Origin: JACMLD01 sp963705285
GTDB taxonomy: Bacteria; Bacteroidota; Bacteroidia; Chitinophagales; Chitinophagaceae
Direction: 5' to 3'
Length of the DNA stretch: 64,000 nucleotides
Assembly: GCA_963705285.1 (NCBI GenBank)
Contig: OY970066.1
Span: 4,092,001-4,156,000 of the forward strand
Shown here: positions 36,601 through 44,225 of the stretch, piece after piece
How the letters are laid out: each line of letters opens with the position of its first letter
Numbering within the stretch: the first letter of the stretch is position 1
Position numbers and translations under genes: made by a program
Notes under the pieces: generated by a model
What the model was told of the DNA's origin: nothing
The model's input: only the letters and a program-made list of their open reading frames with translations
The model's database searches: none

Positions 36601-37211
36601 ACCTGGGCGAAGTAAACCCTACCGCAATAGAGGCATTTACGGAAATGAAGAAACGTTACGATTTCATACTGGAACAAAAAAATGACCTGGTAACGGCCAA
36701 AGACAGCCTGATGCAAACCATACAGGAAGTGGAAGCCACTGCCAACCAGGCTTTCCTTGATACGTTTAACCGTGTGCGTGAGAATTTCCAGAAAGTATTT
36801 AAAGCACTGTTTACCGAAGATGATACGGCAGATATGGTTCTTGAAAACCCTGAAAACCTGGCCGAAACCGGTATCGATATTATTGCCAAACCAAAAGGCA
36901 AACGCCCGTCATCCATCAGCCAGTTGAGCGGGGGAGAAAAAACACTAACGGCAACGGCACTGCTATTTGCCATCTATCTTATTAAGCCCGCACCGTTTTG
37001 TATACTGGATGAAGTTGATGCGCCTTTGGATGATGCCAACGTGGGCAAGTTTACCAATATGATACGCCGCTTCAGCGAAGAAAGCCAGTTTATTATTGTA
37101 ACCCATAATAAGCAAACCATGGGAGCAGTAGATGTTATCTATGGCGTTACCATGCAGGAGCCTGGCGTAAGCAAGTTAGTTCCGGTTGATTTCAGGAGCC
37201 TCAGCAATTAG
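33681..37211 (+). CDS. smc: Chromosome segregation protein SMC
   Basis: A 1176-residue SMC ATPase that compacts and segregates chromosomes as a dimer with ScpA/ScpB. The N-terminal head has Walker A GPNGCGKSN (K37) and the Q-loop; long coiled coils (about 170-500 and 670-1010) flank a hinge (about 500-670, with LTGGSVGLFEGKK); the C-terminal head has the signature LSGGEKTL (L1082) and Walker B CILDEVDAPLDD (D1110). The GTG at 33681 gives the universal N-terminus MRLKSLEIKGFKSFADKT and lies just after a probable promoter; upstream frame to 33591 is not conserved-looking. No scpA/scpB in the window. Confidence 0.97.
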   Translation: MRLKSLEIKGFKSFADKTVLNFDEGITGVIGPNGCGKSNIIDSIRWVIGEQKISHLRSENLDSLVFNGSKTRSASGLAEVSLTFENTRNLLPTEFNTVTVTRKFYKSGESEYRLNDVQCRLKDIQNLFMDTGVSTDSYAIIELGMVDEIIKDKENSRRRMLEQAAGITIYKTRKREAKLKLDATEQDIARIEDLLFEINNQLKSLENQAKKAEKYHEIKKEYREHSIELAKASLEGFNVTYRTLNEQSETETNKKIQLEAAIATAEAALEQERVDFIEKERALQSMQHEFNELLQVLRTKENEKNLASQRLNFLQEKSASLEAFLSKSEGQLKGLEESILFTEQQGTEEQLRLENLQQQLEALKASVEDKRKVFDEKRTHVDSLRSENLSIQRNQFEAEKKVAVADTSIQNLQRAIEQIEEEREVRNSQLKQLEEERRHKEEELETRKRDLLQLQEHQDRTKEQILQTQSEVETLRQQLADENRKLDSRRNEFDLLKSLIDSMEGYPESVKFLHNNTNWNHTAPILSDIIYVKEEYRAAVENVLEPYLNYYVVNNLEEGLQAVHLLDENKKGKANFFLLDKLSGENQDFGNSHDIPETIRAMEVIEVDERYRSLANYLLGNVFIAESESALANSNGSVVLEKHGKYVKGKYSLTGGSVGLFEGKKIGRAKNLEKLAEEITAQEIIVNKLKADIQFKHNEVIGFNEQLKETAIKQANEDISRLTNLVFSLENKTENLHALQGTSQNRVEELTLTLEETAGGVEDVRNEWMQLVGTLNDLRDKLRSSEDEYKVVEAGYNEVMAGYNDFNLQVTRQHSKINALKQEHEFKSNQLNDLRTQIEANASQLKQTQESIAESSDTLQAAEQGHIDLLRKKEAEETSLNEADQAYYNLRNKLNEKESELRHTVKEKEQAEHLLAEIKDSLNELKLQLAGMKERLQVEFRINLDDIIDQPRTSETPVTELQEKSDRMKKRLENLGEVNPTAIEAFTEMKKRYDFILEQKNDLVTAKDSLMQTIQEVEATANQAFLDTFNRVRENFQKVFKALFTEDDTADMVLENPENLAETGIDIIAKPKGKRPSSISQLSGGEKTLTATALLFAIYLIKPAPFCILDEVDAPLDDANVGKFTNMIRRFSEESQFIIVTHNKQTMGAVDVIYGVTMQEPGVSKLVPVDFRSLSN

Positions 37212-37347
37212 ATTTTTCTTGCGCACTAATGTGTTAAGTGTATATACGTAGTTATCCATACTTAATAAACGTATTTTACAGCGTAACTGCCTGTACGTTC
37301 CTAGTAAAATCTAGAAAAATTACCCGCGTGAAATAGTTAATCTACTA

Positions 37348-37378
37348 TTGGGTTGAATTGATCGCGATCATAACTTTG
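37348..37378 (+). promoter_or_regulatory. Orphan Bacteroidota-type promoter downstream of smc
   Basis: TTG (37348-37350), a 20-nt spacer and TAACTTTG (37371-37378) match the consensus exactly, about 140 nt past the smc stop. No protein gene follows on this strand until 41782. Confidence 0.6.
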
Positions 37379-37384
37379 TATTCT

Positions 37385-37458
37385 TGTAAGGTTGTTATAC
37401 TTGTTAATACAGCAAGACGGGTGCTGGTCAGAGGAAACTATGGCCGGCATTTTTTTTT
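37385..37458 (+). ncRNA. Candidate small RNA, about 75 nt
   Basis: Bounded by the orphan promoter (37348-37378) and an intrinsic terminator: GTGCTGGTC (37421-37429) pairs with GGCCGGCAT (37442-37450) with G-U pairs around a 12-nt loop, ending in nine Ts (37450-37458). A short CAGC/GCTG helix could form in the 5' half. I do not match it to a known RNA family. The terminator could alternatively serve smc, in which case the promoter would be fortuitous. Confidence 0.45.
37421..37458 (+). terminator. Intrinsic terminator after smc / candidate sRNA
   Basis: A 9-bp stem including G-U pairs is followed by a run of nine Ts. It is the only hairpin with a T-run in the 480-nt gap after smc. Confidence 0.65.
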
Positions 37459-37467
37459 GGCTATCGG

Positions 37468-37690
37468 GAGAATGTGACAATGTGAAAACCTGCCTGCCGA
37501 CAGGCAGGTGTGAAAATGCACCGTCGCGGATTACTGGAACGCAGATTGTCATGATTGTGATGGTAGATCATGATGTACATTTTGATTGTGAATAATGCAT
37601 TTGAAAAACAAAGCTGGATATGCAATAGCGAGGGCGCTGTTTATATGGCTTTCCCTGTTGGGGGAAATCGGATGGGGGAGCGTTTTCTCC
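37468..37690 (-). repeat. Composite dispersed repeat, family A copy 3 (inverted)
   Basis: In reverse order relative to copies 1 and 2: a GTGAAAAC-type remnant array (37470-37488), palindrome 37488-37509 (half-site ACCTGCCTGCC, one mismatch), the inverted AAATCTGCGTTC-type module (GGAACGCAGATTGTCATGATT, in pieces, 37537-37560), and the inverted CCAACAGGG module near 37650-37680. It runs to the stop of the YCF48-like gene. Confidence 0.75.
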
Positions 37691-37691
37691 C

Positions 37692-38708
37692 TTAATCTCT
37701 CAGTACCAACTTTGCAATTTTACCTTTGCCTGCCAGGAATACAGCATTCCCTTCTTTGGCTTTACGGCATACATGAAAACTTTCTTTGCTGATAAGACGC
37801 CAGTTCATTCCACCATCAGATGACATATCAATGCCACTGGTACCACAGGTAATCAATGTAGTTTTTGAAATGAATTCCACGCACGACCGGTAGCCATGGG
37901 GTGGGGTAGCAGGCTTTATCCATGTTTTGCCACCGTCACTGGTAAGAATGCAATTTTTTTCAGCAGATGTGTCATTGGTAAAATCACCACCTACCACAAC
38001 AAAGTATTGGCTGTTCTTTCTTTTTTTATTATCCCTTACAGCAATTGAATTGGCGCCAGTGGAACCGGTGCCCTGTATAATGGGCAGTTCTACGGGGTTG
38101 CCTTTCCAGAAAAACCTGGAGCGTAATCCGCCACTGATAAAACATGCTTCAGCAAGGTTGAGGGCACGTATATTGGTTCCGCTGGAGGCAAAACAGGCTT
38201 CACCCGAATCGGCTGCCGGCAATTTATCCGCAGATGTTTCGTGCCAGGTTTCGCCTTCGTCAAATGTGCGCGCAATAAAAAATTTGCCATTCAAGGGATC
38301 GCCAATCACAATACCACTCTGTTGGTTCCAGAATTCCATGGCATCTAGAAACATACCCGGCTTATTGTTTTCGTATACTTTTTTCCAGTGTTGTCCACCG
38401 TCAATTGTTTTTAATATTACTGCAGGTGTATCGATGGCCATTATAATAGCGGTTACGGCATCAAAGGCTTCTATATCCCTGAAATCGCGTTTCTCATATC
38501 CGGGAATGTTGAACCATTTAAAGGTATGGCCGCTGTCTACGCTTCTTGCCACCAAACCATTGCTGCCACTGGCCCAGATAATTTTATCGTTTACCACACT
38601 TAAGCCGCGCAAAGACGTTTTGTTGCCGGTGCTAATGAGTTCAATATGCTGCGCTTGGAGTGTGGCATTAATGATAACAAGTATAATGATGCTCAATTTT
38701 TTTTTCAT
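37692..38708 (-). CDS. Exported YCF48/BNR-repeat beta-propeller protein
   Basis: A 338-residue exported protein (leader MKKKLSIIILVIINATLQAQ). At least five BNR/sortilin-type Asp-box motifs recur roughly every 45-50 residues: SVDSGHTFKW, TIDGGQHWKKV, TFDEGETWHET, TSDGGKTWIKP and SSDGGMNWRL. This makes a beta propeller similar to the photosystem II assembly factor YCF48; in non-phototrophs the role is unknown, perhaps envelope protein assembly. The ATG at 38708 gives the leader; the open frame continues upstream only because the 106-bp repeat region is open there. Confidence 0.87.
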   Translation of the reverse strand: MKKKLSIIILVIINATLQAQHIELISTGNKTSLRGLSVVNDKIIWASGSNGLVARSVDSGHTFKWFNIPGYEKRDFRDIEAFDAVTAIIMAIDTPAVILKTIDGGQHWKKVYENNKPGMFLDAMEFWNQQSGIVIGDPLNGKFFIARTFDEGETWHETSADKLPAADSGEACFASSGTNIRALNLAEACFISGGLRSRFFWKGNPVELPIIQGTGSTGANSIAVRDNKKRKNSQYFVVVGGDFTNDTSAEKNCILTSDGGKTWIKPATPPHGYRSCVEFISKTTLITCGTSGIDMSSDGGMNWRLISKESFHVCRKAKEGNAVFLAGKGKIAKLVLRD

Positions 38709-38761
38709 GCTTTCGGAATTTCTCGCGTTGCTTAACAATACTGATACTGGTTGGTTAAATG

Positions 38762-39170
38762 CCAGCGCCCTTTCAGGGCTTTTCATCCTTGTTGAGTGAT
38801 CCGGGGATTATGTCCCCGGTTAGTGATGCCGCCCTTTCAGGGCTCATGCTTTTACACGCAGAAACACGGTATGCCGGCTCAATGGCTTTCGATACTTGAT
38901 CATTGTTTCGGGAACTATTCTCTTATTAATGACATCGCTCATTCAGGGCTCATGCCTTTACGTACAGAAACACGGTATGCCGGCTCAATGGCTTTCGATA
39001 CTTGATCATTGGTTCGGGAACTATTCCCCTATTAATGACACCGCTCATTCAGGGCTCATGCTTTTACATGCAAAAACACTGTATGCCGGCTCTAGGGCTT
39101 TCGATACTTGATCATTAGTCCGGAAGCTATATCCCCGGTTAGTGATGCCGCCCTTCCAGGGCTGAAATCC
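38762..39170. repeat. 106-bp tandem repeat with internal palindromes
   Basis: CAGGGCT recurs at 38774, 38839, 38944, 39050 and 39157; the last four are 105-107 nt apart and the first interval (65 nt) lacks part of the unit. Units share GGTATGCCGGCTC, GGCTTTCGATACTTGATCAT and GCCCTTTCAGGGC-like palindromes; outer units add a CCGGGGAT/TCCCCGG element. The period changes frame between copies, so it is not coding. Located between divergently positioned gene ends, it fills most of the 560-nt gap before GH3. Confidence 0.9.
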
Positions 39171-39200
39171 ATTCAACTGCTTCACAAAGCAACCATTCAT

Positions 39201-39271
39201 CTACTCGATAAAGAAACCGATCAACCAATCAACTGATCAACCAATCAACTGATCAACCAACTAATCAACTA
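39201..39271 (-). repeat. Stop-anchored 8-nt array after GH3
   Basis: Reading the minus strand from the GH3 stop: TAGTTGAT, TAGTTGGT, then TGATCAGT and TGATTGGT alternating, ending TGATCGGT. About seven units of exactly 8 nt, each containing TAG or TGA. Confidence 0.88.
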
Positions 39272-41542
39272 CTTCATCCATTGCACGCTGGCTGATTTTG
39301 TATTGGCCGAGCTGGTGCCTGCATGAATGATGAATTCGCCCGGCTCCCAATCGTACACAAGATTGCTGTTATAGAACTTTAACTGGTCGGTGCTAACGGT
39401 AAAGCTCACCTCTTTTTTCTCGCCTGGCTGCAGTGTTATCTTTTTAAAACCCTTTAAATCTTTCACAGAGCGTGTTACACTGGCTACGGGGTCGGTAATG
39501 TATAATTGTACTGTTTCCTCTCCGGCATATTTACCGCTGTTGGTAACGGTTACAGTAGCAGTAAGGCTTTCATTTCCTTTCAGCGTCTTTTTACTCAGCG
39601 TTATATCACTGTAATCAAAACTGGTATAACTGAGGCCGTATCCAAATGGGTACAATGGATCGTTGGAGATATCCATGTAATAAGATTTGAATTTGCCAGA
39701 CCCGTTTCCGTCGTAAGGTCGCCCGGTGTTTTTATGATTGTAGTAAATAGGTATTTGTCCAACAGTTCTCGGAAACGTGGCGGTAATTTTTCCGGACGGA
39801 TTATAATTGCCAAACAGCACATCGGCAACTGCATTGCCTGCTTCTGTACCAGGTGCCCATGCTTCCAAGATGGCAGCCATATTGTTATGTTCCCAAACAA
39901 GGGTAAGTGGTCGGCCGTTGATCAATACCAGTACAATGGGCTTGCCTGTTTTAACCAGCGCTTTCAGCAGGCCCTGCTGGTTTTCTGGTAAGCCAATGTC
40001 CGCGCGGCTGGATGATTCGCCGCTCATATCAGCCGCTTCACCCATTACCGCCACTACCACATCTGCTTTAGATGCCGTGGCCACTGCTTCTTCAATCAAG
40101 GCAGCAGGGGATCGCAGGTCGGGCTCAATTTCAACGCCCAGCGCATTGGCGTTCTTCACCAGCATGGTATCATCGGCTATATTGGCCCCTTTGGCATACA
40201 GAATATTCAAACCACTGCCCGCTACATTGGTAATACCGGTTCTAATTGACACAGACTGCTTCCAATCGCCCGCCACCACCCAGGTGCCCAGCATGTTGCG
40301 CTGGTTATCTGCCAAAGGACCTACCAGCGCAATGGTGCCGGTTTTTTGCAATGGCAGTACCTGGTTATTGTTTTTTAGTAACACGCATGCATGTGCAGCT
40401 ATCTCCCGCGAAGCGGCGCGTGTTGCTGGTGTAAGTATATCTTTGGCAGGCCTTGCTTCATCAATGTATTTATACGGATTGTCAAATAATCCGAGTTTGA
40501 ATTTTGCTTCCAGTATGCGCGTGCAGGCCAAATCAATTTCTGCCAGCGTAATTTTGCCTTGCTGCAAAGATTTTTTTAGGGTGGATAAAAAGCCTTCTGC
40601 CACCATATCCATATCCAGTCCGGCTTTAAGCGCCAATGCAGATACAGCACTGAGATCTCCCACACCGTGGTTGATCATTTCACTTAATGATGTATAATCA
40701 GACACCACAAAGCCTTTAAAACCCCATTGTTTGCGCAGCAGATCAGTAAGCAACCATTTGTTACCGGTAGCAGGAACGCCATCAATTTCATTGAATGAAC
40801 TCATTATGCTGCCTGCGCCGGCGTCAATAGCTGCTTTATAGGGATGCAGGTAATATTCATACATCCTGATGCGGCTCATGTCTACCGTATTGTATTCGCG
40901 CCCGGCTTCACCGGCGCCATAAAGCGCAAAATGTTTTACACAGGCCATGATGTTATTGTTGGCACTCAGGTCTTTTCCCTGGTAACCTTTTACCATTGCT
41001 TGTGCAATCAATCCGCCCAGGTAAGGATCTTCTCCGCTGCCTTCAGAAATTCTTCCCCAGCGGGCGTCTCGGGCAATGTCTACCATGGGCGAGAAGGCCC
41101 AGGCCAATCCGTCGGCACTGGCTTCGGTGGCGGCTATGCGCGCGCTCTTTTCTATTAACGCTAAGTCCCAACTGGCAGAAAGACCCAGTGGTATCGGAAA
41201 AATTGTTTTGTGACCGTGAATAACATCCAGTCCAAAAATCAGCGGAATGTGCAGGCGTGTATTTTTAACCGCCAGGTCTTGTGCCTTCCGCACTTTTTCC
41301 GGGCCATAGATGCCAAATAATCCACCCACCAGCCCTTTGCGGATATTTTCTTCTACGCCCTGGCTTACCACGGCACCTGTTGCCATACCACCCCCGGGGG
41401 TCACAAGGTTTAGTTGTCCGATTTTCTCATCAATCGTCATTTTGGCGAGCAGTGCTTTTGCCTTCGCCTGGTAATTTGTTTGCGCAAGTATTGAACAGTT
41501 GACAACGGCCAGCAACAACAAAGGCAGCAATATATTTTTCAT
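39269..41542 (-). CDS. bglX: Beta-glucosidase, glycoside hydrolase family 3
   Basis: A 757-residue exported glycosidase. A leader (MKNILLPLLLLAVVNCSILAQ) precedes the GH3 N-domain (about 30-370), with the nucleophile D282 in FVVSDYTSL and the substrate motif CVKHFALYG; then the GH3 C-domain (about 400-620) and a fibronectin III-like domain (about 665-745). Domain order and size match BglX-type beta-glucosidases hydrolysing oligosaccharides in the periplasm; xylosidase activity is possible. The ATG at 41542 is chosen because it starts the leader; upstream frame to 41614 has none. The gene ends directly in an 8-nt array. Confidence 0.93.
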   Translation of the reverse strand: MKNILLPLLLLAVVNCSILAQTNYQAKAKALLAKMTIDEKIGQLNLVTPGGGMATGAVVSQGVEENIRKGLVGGLFGIYGPEKVRKAQDLAVKNTRLHIPLIFGLDVIHGHKTIFPIPLGLSASWDLALIEKSARIAATEASADGLAWAFSPMVDIARDARWGRISEGSGEDPYLGGLIAQAMVKGYQGKDLSANNNIMACVKHFALYGAGEAGREYNTVDMSRIRMYEYYLHPYKAAIDAGAGSIMSSFNEIDGVPATGNKWLLTDLLRKQWGFKGFVVSDYTSLSEMINHGVGDLSAVSALALKAGLDMDMVAEGFLSTLKKSLQQGKITLAEIDLACTRILEAKFKLGLFDNPYKYIDEARPAKDILTPATRAASREIAAHACVLLKNNNQVLPLQKTGTIALVGPLADNQRNMLGTWVVAGDWKQSVSIRTGITNVAGSGLNILYAKGANIADDTMLVKNANALGVEIEPDLRSPAALIEEAVATASKADVVVAVMGEAADMSGESSSRADIGLPENQQGLLKALVKTGKPIVLVLINGRPLTLVWEHNNMAAILEAWAPGTEAGNAVADVLFGNYNPSGKITATFPRTVGQIPIYYNHKNTGRPYDGNGSGKFKSYYMDISNDPLYPFGYGLSYTSFDYSDITLSKKTLKGNESLTATVTVTNSGKYAGEETVQLYITDPVASVTRSVKDLKGFKKITLQPGEKKEVSFTVSTDQLKFYNSNLVYDWEPGEFIIHAGTSSANTKSASVQWMK

Positions 41543-41700
41543 TGGTGCAATCTTTTTATGTATAGAAAAAAATATGGTATTTCTCCCGAACAATTTACTT
41601 TGCAATGTTACCATTTACCGGTTGCATTTGGCTATTTTTCTCTGGTCATGGGGGATGCCGACGGCTGGCAAAAAAAACGTTCCCGATTGCTGCAAACGAT

Positions 41701-41708
41701 TACTTTTG
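41701..41708 (+). promoter_or_regulatory. -7 element upstream of arginine decarboxylase
   Basis: TACTTTTG matches TAnnTTTG exactly, about 74 nt before the ATG at 41782. The only TTG upstream is 11 nt away, so the -33 part is unclear. Confidence 0.4.
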
Positions 41709-41781
41709 TGCAGAATAAAAAAGACCGGACGTATTGCTGATAGTACAAAAAATTTTTAACCCGTAATTACAGTTGTCTTAC

Positions 41782-43179
41782 ATGAATAATTCTTATTTGG
41801 ATCTTACGAAACAAACTTTCAATTTTCCCCAGGAAGGTTTTGAAGTAAAAGACGAGTACCTGCAATTTAACGGCCTTGATCTAAAGGCCCTGATTGACAA
41901 ATATGGCACACCCATGAAACTTTCTTACCTGCCTAAAATTGGTATGCAGATAAAGAAAGCAAAAAAAATGTTTGATACGGCGTTCAAGAAATATAAATAT
42001 ACCGGCGAATACAATTATTGTTACTGCACCAAGAGTTCACACTTTTCATTTGTGGTAGAGGAAGCGCTCAAGCAGGACATTCACCTAGAAACTTCTTATG
42101 CATATGATATTGAAATCATCAAAAAATTGTATGCCCGTAAAAAAGTAACCAAGGATACATTCATCATCTGCAATGGCTACAAACAAAAGCCCTATACCAA
42201 CCGTATTGCCAGCCTGCTTAATACGGGCTTTAAAAATGTAATTCCCATTCTGGATAATAAAGATGAACTGCAGCTGTATAAAAAAACAGTGAAGGCGCCT
42301 TTTAAACTCGGTATACGGGTAGCTGCGGAAGAAGAACCTAATTTCCCTTTTTATACATCCAGACTGGGTTTCAGGCCGCGAGACATACTGGAGTTTTATG
42401 TTGACAAAATTGAGGGCAATGAAGACCGCTTCCAGTTAAAGATGCTGCACATATTTTTGAACAAGGGTATCAAAGACGATATCTATTACTGGAGTGAATT
42501 AAATAAGGTTATCAATCTTTACTGCCAGTTAAAGAAAATTTGTCCTGAACTGGATTCTATCAACATTGGCGGTGGTTTTCCTATTAAACATTCGCTGGGC
42601 TTTGATTACGATTACCAGTTTATGATCAATGAAATTGTGCGCAACATTAAAACGGCCTGCAAAAAAAGCAATGTGCCCATGCCGCATATATTCACAGAGT
42701 TTGGCAGCTATACGGTAGGCGAAAGCATGGCGCATATTTACAGCGTCATTGGGCAGAAGATGCAAAATGATCGCGAGACATGGTATATGATCGATTCTTC
42801 TTTTATTACCACGTTGCCCGATACCTGGGGTATTGGCGAACGCTTTCTCATGCTTCCCATTAACAAATGGAACGAAGAATACCACCGTGTTGTACTCGGC
42901 GGCATCACCTGCGACAGCCATGATTATTACGACTCTGAAGAACACATCAACGAAGTTTTTTTACCAAAGCTTACCAATGGCGAAAACCTGGTAGTCGGGT
43001 TCTTTCATACGGGCGCCTACCAGGATCAGATTAGCGGTTATGGCGGCATCAAGCATTGCCTGATACCCTCTCCCAAACACATTATTGTGGGCCATGATAA
43101 AAATGGTAAACTGGTTGACTGGGTCTATGCAAAAGAACAAACGGCGCAAAGCATGCTGAAGATACTGGGGTATATGTAG
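41782..43179 (+). CDS. speA: Arginine decarboxylase (PLP fold III)
   Basis: A 465-residue alanine-racemase-fold decarboxylase making agmatine from arginine, the first step of Bacteroidota polyamine (spermidine) synthesis. The PLP lysine K84 is in YCYCTKSSHFSF; SINIGGGFPIKHSLG is the glycine loop, TEFGSYTVGES binds phosphate/substrate, and GGITCDSHDYYD contains the catalytic cysteine. It is shorter than E. coli SpeA but fits the short Bacteroidota form. ATG at 41782 chosen; a TTG 9 nt upstream is also in frame. Its TAG stop starts a TAGTTCGG array. Confidence 0.92.
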   Translation: MNNSYLDLTKQTFNFPQEGFEVKDEYLQFNGLDLKALIDKYGTPMKLSYLPKIGMQIKKAKKMFDTAFKKYKYTGEYNYCYCTKSSHFSFVVEEALKQDIHLETSYAYDIEIIKKLYARKKVTKDTFIICNGYKQKPYTNRIASLLNTGFKNVIPILDNKDELQLYKKTVKAPFKLGIRVAAEEEPNFPFYTSRLGFRPRDILEFYVDKIEGNEDRFQLKMLHIFLNKGIKDDIYYWSELNKVINLYCQLKKICPELDSINIGGGFPIKHSLGFDYDYQFMINEIVRNIKTACKKSNVPMPHIFTEFGSYTVGESMAHIYSVIGQKMQNDRETWYMIDSSFITTLPDTWGIGERFLMLPINKWNEEYHRVVLGGITCDSHDYYDSEEHINEVFLPKLTNGENLVVGFFHTGAYQDQISGYGGIKHCLIPSPKHIIVGHDKNGKLVDWVYAKEQTAQSMLKILGYM

Positions 43180-43422
43180 TTCGGAAGTTCGGGAGTTCGG
43201 GAGTTCGTGAGTTTGGGAGTTCGAAAGTTCATGAGTTCGAAAGTTCGCGAGTTCTGCAGTTCGTTAGTTCATGAGTTCGAAAGTTCGCGAGTTCTGCAGT
43301 TCGTTAGTTCAGACATGTCTAAGTTAGACAACAGGACAACGTACAACTCTTATTCTCAACTCCAAACTCTTAACTCATAATTCTTAACTCATAACTTGTA
43401 ACTCTCAACTCATAATTGATAA
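43177..43422. repeat. Array-filled gap between speA and the NTF2-like gene
   Basis: From the speA TAG: 8-nt units TAGTTCGG, AAGTTCGG, GAGTTCGG and relatives, including an almost exact ~50-nt second-order duplication (43225-43310). Then, inverted, AACTCTTA/AACTCATA units (43341-43419) up to the TTG start of the next gene. Confidence 0.85.
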
Positions 43423-43425
43423 CGC

Positions 43426-43878
43426 TTGAAACATTTTTTCATTTTACTACTTATAGTACTTGGTGCAGTGCCTGTTTCTGCACAAACCACGCAGGACTCG
43501 GTAAAAGCTGCAATAAACCTTTTGTTTGATGGTATGCGTGCTGCCGATGCCGTCTCTATACAGGTAGCTTTTACAGACAGCGCCATTTTACAAACCATTG
43601 GCCGAAACAAAGAAGGACAGGTAATTATCAAAAACGAATTGGTAAAAGAATTTGCTGCACAGGTAAGTAAATTGCCAAAAGATTCAGCCGATGAGCGCAT
43701 TGTGTTTGAAACCATAAAGATCGACGGCCCGCTCGCTTCTGTGTGGACGCCATATAAATTTTATTATGCCGGCAAATTCAGCCACTGCGGGGTAGACTCT
43801 TACCAACTCATACGCATCAACGGTACCTGGAAAATACAATACCTTATAGATACCCGGCGTAAACAACCTTGTGATTGA
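43426..43878 (+). CDS. Exported NTF2-like (SnoaL/DUF4440-type) protein
   Basis: A 150-residue exported protein. The leader reads MKHFFILLLIVLGAVPVSAQ and the mature part is an NTF2-like cone: AAINLLFDGMRAADAVSIQVAF, FTDSAILQTIG, ASVWTPYKFYYAGKFSHCGVDSYQLIR and GTWKIQYLIDTR. Such proteins bind small ligands or act as enzymes; none can be named here. The start is TTG at 43426: an in-frame TAA lies 6 nt upstream and no ATG is available before the leader. The TGA stop is the first triplet of the 19-copy TGATTGGT array. Confidence 0.85.
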   Translation: MKHFFILLLIVLGAVPVSAQTTQDSVKAAINLLFDGMRAADAVSIQVAFTDSAILQTIGRNKEGQVIIKNELVKEFAAQVSKLPKDSADERIVFETIKIDGPLASVWTPYKFYYAGKFSHCGVDSYQLIRINGTWKIQYLIDTRRKQPCD

Positions 43879-44029
43879 TTGGTTGATTGGTTGATTGGTT
43901 GATTGGTTGATTGGTTGATTGGTTGATTGGTTGATTGGTTGATTGGTTGATTGGTTGATTGGTTGATTGGTTGATTGGTTGATTGGTTGATTGGTTGATT
44001 GGTTGATTGGTTGATTGGTTGATTGGTTG
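43876..44029 (+). repeat. Near-perfect 8-nt array, about 19 copies of TGATTGGT
   Basis: The array starts with the TGA stop of the NTF2-like gene and runs 154 nt with essentially no interruption. Such perfection implies recent expansion and probably copy-number variation between strains. Confidence 0.95.
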
Positions 44030-44095
44030 CGACGCAAGTTAGCTGTCTGTATCAACTCTACAAGATGTATCATCATTACCTTAACGGGCGTGTAC

Positions 44096-44225
44096 AAATC
44101 AACTGATCAACCAGAACTTACTGATCAACCGGCGTTTACAAATCAACTGATCAACCAGAACTTACTGATCAACCAGCCCTTACTGATCAACCGGCGCTTA
44201 CCAATCAACTAATCAACTGACATTA
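44096..44225 (-). repeat. Inverted companion array with ~43-nt second-order repeat, reaching argS stop
   Basis: Units of ATCAACTGATCAACC and TTACTGATCAACC repeat with a longer period (about 63 nt for the largest duplicated block near 44096-44180), complementary in type to the TGATTGGT array on the left. It extends to the TAA stop of argS. Confidence 0.75.

Noticed and set aside
37385..37458. SRP RNA or RNase P RNA fragment
   Set aside because: GGTCAG and GAGGAAA look familiar, but the SRP core (GGAA loop plus AGCAG) and RNase P context are missing.
38796..39111. Overlapping ORFs of about 70 codons with repeated HGMPAQWLSILDH-like peptide
   Set aside because: They are translations of the 106-bp repeat, whose 105-107-nt period does not keep one frame.
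41558..41740. 60-codon plus-strand ORF between GH3 and speA
   Set aside because: No family resemblance, overlaps the probable speA promoter element at 41701-41708 and has no terminator or array.
43876..44029. Possible CRISPR array
   Set aside because: Units are 8 nt with no spacers; no cas genes in the window.
43684..44097. 137-codon minus-strand ORF with NQSTNQPI-type repeats
   Set aside because: It is the TGATTGGT array read as protein; it overlaps the NTF2-like gene.
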